NCBI GenBank assembly: GCA_030705665.1
Contig: JAUZQA010000212.1
Location: forward strand, 1 to 7,233
Reading direction: 5' to 3'
DNA length: 7,233 nucleotides
From: Bacillota bacterium
GTDB taxonomy: Bacteria; Bacillota; Bacilli; Bacillales_B; DSM-18226
The notes under the pieces were generated by a model, which saw nothing but the letters and a program-made list of their open reading frames with translations, was not told the origin of the DNA and did no database searches. Within the stretch, counting starts at the first letter, position 1. Every line of letters begins with the position of its first letter. Made by a program: the position numbers and the translations under genes. Below are positions 5,835-7,233 of the stretch, in pieces.

Positions 5835-5889
5835 ATTCTAACAATGACATTTTAATAGACCTTTAATAGAATGTTACATATTCATTACA
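5835..5889 (-). promoter_or_regulatory. Promoter with four 11-bp-spaced operator half-sites before apbE, WalR-like
   Basis: Read on the - strand, hexamers TGTAAT (5889-5884), TGTAAC (5878-5873), ATTAAA (5867-5862) and ATTAAA (5856-5851) repeat every 11 bp. An extended -10 follows, TGT plus TAGAAT (5843-5835). The first two hexamers with their 5-bp gap fit the WalR (YycF) consensus TGTWAH-N5-TGTWAH exactly. No -35 is visible: the expected place holds AAGGTC, within the repeats, as in activator-dependent promoters. The element mirrors the one at 3312-3366 base for base in spacing. Start to -10 leaves a leader of about 65 bases. WalR itself is inferred; another OmpR-family regulator is possible. 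Confidence 0.68.
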
Positions 5890-5932
5890 TGAACATTCAT
5901 CATGAGCTTAACTAATAACTTTAGCAGCTACA

Positions 5933-7233
5933 TTAATGGTGAAAACTATGTTCTCCCTTCGTGTGATAGATCGGTCCATCTGTGGAATCCAAAAAGGATA
6001 CAGCATGCAGAAGGTTCATTAAGAAAAATTGGGCCAATTCCATCGAAAATCCATTGCGAACAACAACTCGCATTATCGTTATATTTTCCATGTTAGGTGG
6101 TAGCGGATAGGCAGGCACTTGCCAGCCAAAGGTACGCAATTGGCGAGACAAATCATAAAGGTTCCACTTTGTGGTATATCCTTCTTTTAATCTCCATGAT
6201 AATACGGGAATATCTGAACCATCCGTAAATAGTTGAAACGGCCCCATATCTTGAATCGCTTTGCTCAGGAATTGAGCAACTGCTTGAGAAGCTTTTTGAA
6301 CCTGATAATATCCGTCTTTTCCTAAACGGAGAAAGTTATAGTATTGCAGGAGAACTTGTGCACTGGACCGAGAGAAATTCAGACCAAACGTCGGCATGTT
6401 CCCACCTAAATAGGACACTCGAAAAATCAGATCTTCAGGGAGATCTTTCGCTTCACGCCAAATGATCCAGCCAATTCCAGGGTATACCAATCCATATTTA
6501 TGTCCGGAAACATTAATGGACTTCACCCGGGGCAGCCGAAAATCCCAAACTAAGTCCGGTTGAAGAAATGGTGCAACAAAACCGCCTGAAGCAGCATCTA
6601 CATGGATCGGAATATCAAGGCCCGTTCTTGTCTGCAGCTCGTCCAGGGCTTTAGCGATAGCGGCAACTGGTTCGTAAAGACCTGTATAGGTCACACCAAA
6701 AGTCGGCACCACACCAATTGTATTTTCGTCTACCGCAGTGAGTACACCATTCGGATTCAGATAAGGGTGATCAGGAGTAATATTCACAAAACGCGGTTCA
6801 ACGTCCCAATAGTTGGCGAATTTTTTCCAAACGACCTGTACGGCGGAACTAAAGACAATATTTGGCCGATCAATGGACTTTCCTTGTTTCCTGCGTGCGT
6901 TTTGCCAGTTCCGCTTTAAGGCAAGTCCTCCAAGCATGCAACCTTCCGACGATCCTGCAGTCGAAACCCCCATCGTAGTTTGCGGGCTGGGCGAATGCCA
7001 AAGTTCGGCTAAAATGCGTATGCATCGTTCCTCTATCGCTGCTGTCTTCGGATATTCATCCTTGTCAATCAGGTTCTTATTATAAGCTTCAGCATATAAG
7101 CGGTTTGTAGTTGATTCCATCCAGGTGGTGACGAATGTTGCAAGATTAAGACGGGCATTCCCATCTTTTGCTATTTCATCATGGACCATCTGATATGCAG
7201 CTTCAGGTAACATGCCTTGATTTTGCAAACGAA
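5933..7233 (-). CDS. gad: Glutamate decarboxylase, PLP-dependent (N-terminus outside window)
   Basis: The frame is open to the window edge and lacks roughly the first 35-40 residues of the usual ~465. A TTG at 7228 is not the start, since family sequence continues upstream of it. The enzyme converts L-glutamate to GABA and CO2, consuming a proton. Counting from the TTG codon, visible motifs are 'DGNARLNLATFVTTW' (22-36), 'GSSEGCMLGG' (92-101), 'DENTIGVVPTFGVTYTG' (167-183), the cofactor Asp211 in 'HVDAASGG', and 'SGHKYG' (241-246) with PLP Lys244 (codon 6497-6499). The C-terminus ends 'EHSFHH', like the E. coli GadB tail 'NSFKHT' whose His465 closes the active site at neutral pH. This suggests an acid-activated enzyme used in acid resistance with a glutamate/GABA antiporter, which is not in the window. 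No terminator is evident before apbE, 169 bases downstream. Confidence 0.95.
   Translation of the reverse strand, partial: RLQNQGMLPEAAYQMVHDEIAKDGNARLNLATFVTTWMESTTNRLYAEAYNKNLIDKDEYPKTAAIEERCIRILAELWHSPSPQTTMGVSTAGSSEGCMLGGLALKRNWQNARRKQGKSIDRPNIVFSSAVQVVWKKFANYWDVEPRFVNITPDHPYLNPNGVLTAVDENTIGVVPTFGVTYTGLYEPVAAIAKALDELQTRTGLDIPIHVDAASGGFVAPFLQPDLVWDFRLPRVKSINVSGHKYGLVYPGIGWIIWREAKDLPEDLIFRVSYLGGNMPTFGLNFSRSSAQVLLQYYNFLRLGKDGYYQVQKASQAVAQFLSKAIQDMGPFQLFTDGSDIPVLSWRLKEGYTTKWNLYDLSRQLRTFGWQVPAYPLPPNMENITIMRVVVRNGFSMELAQFFLMNLLHAVSFLDSTDGPIYHTKGEHSFHH

Noticed and set aside
7226..7228. TTG as the start codon of glutamate decarboxylase
   Set aside because: The frame stays open to the window edge and the family has about 35-40 more N-terminal residues, so the gene is cut by the window rather than started here.
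1..7233. CRISPR array, tRNA, rRNA, insertion sequence or integrase
   Set aside because: No spaced direct-repeat array, cloverleaf, rRNA core sequence, transposase motif or terminal inverted repeats were seen on either strand.

Overview
The window looks like chromosomal DNA of a low-GC Gram-positive bacterium (Bacillota, class Bacilli); I cannot place the genus. The signs are strong AGGAG-type ribosome binding sites, TTG and GTG starts, extended -10 promoters, and protein types common in Bacilli: PadR plus DUF1048, a DrrAB-like exporter, a Bacillus/Lactobacillus-type glutamate decarboxylase and a secreted coiled-coil protein. Base composition shifts along the window. The oxidoreductase gene and the two coiled-coil genes look more AT-rich by eye than apbE and the exporter genes.

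Layout. (1) 1-2200, + strand: the end of a PadR-type repressor, a DUF1048 protein that overlaps it by ATGA, then an ABC exporter made of a DrrA-like ATPase and a DrrB-like permease. This run closes with a Rho-independent terminator. It reads as a self-regulated multidrug or peptide export cassette. (2) 2201-3290, + strand: a stand-alone zinc-free MDR oxidoreductase of the enoyl-reductase type, with its own extended -10 promoter and a TTG start. (3) 3291-5932: two transcription units that converge on one bidirectional terminator at 4060-4092. On the + strand is a six-helix ferric-reductase-like haem protein. On the - strand is a three-gene overlapping operon: ApbE flavinyltransferase, a small membrane-anchored coiled-coil protein, and a secreted coiled-coil protein with a Pro/Ala tail. 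(4) 5933-7233, - strand: glutamate decarboxylase, whose N-terminal part lies outside the window.

The most notable observation is that the promoter of the haem protein gene and the promoter of the apbE operon have the same design. Each has four hexamers with a TAA core repeated every 11 bp, followed at exactly the same distance by an extended -10 of the form TGTTA(C/G)AAT and no -35 box. This is the layout of promoters activated by OmpR/PhoB-family response regulators, and two half-sites before apbE fit the WalR (YycF) consensus. The two convergent units therefore look like one regulon. I infer a cell-surface electron-transfer module with a haem b membrane protein, a flavinylation enzyme and two envelope coiled-coil proteins of unknown job. 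No protein in the window has a recognisable ApbE acceptor motif, so the flavinylated partner is missing or unrecognised.
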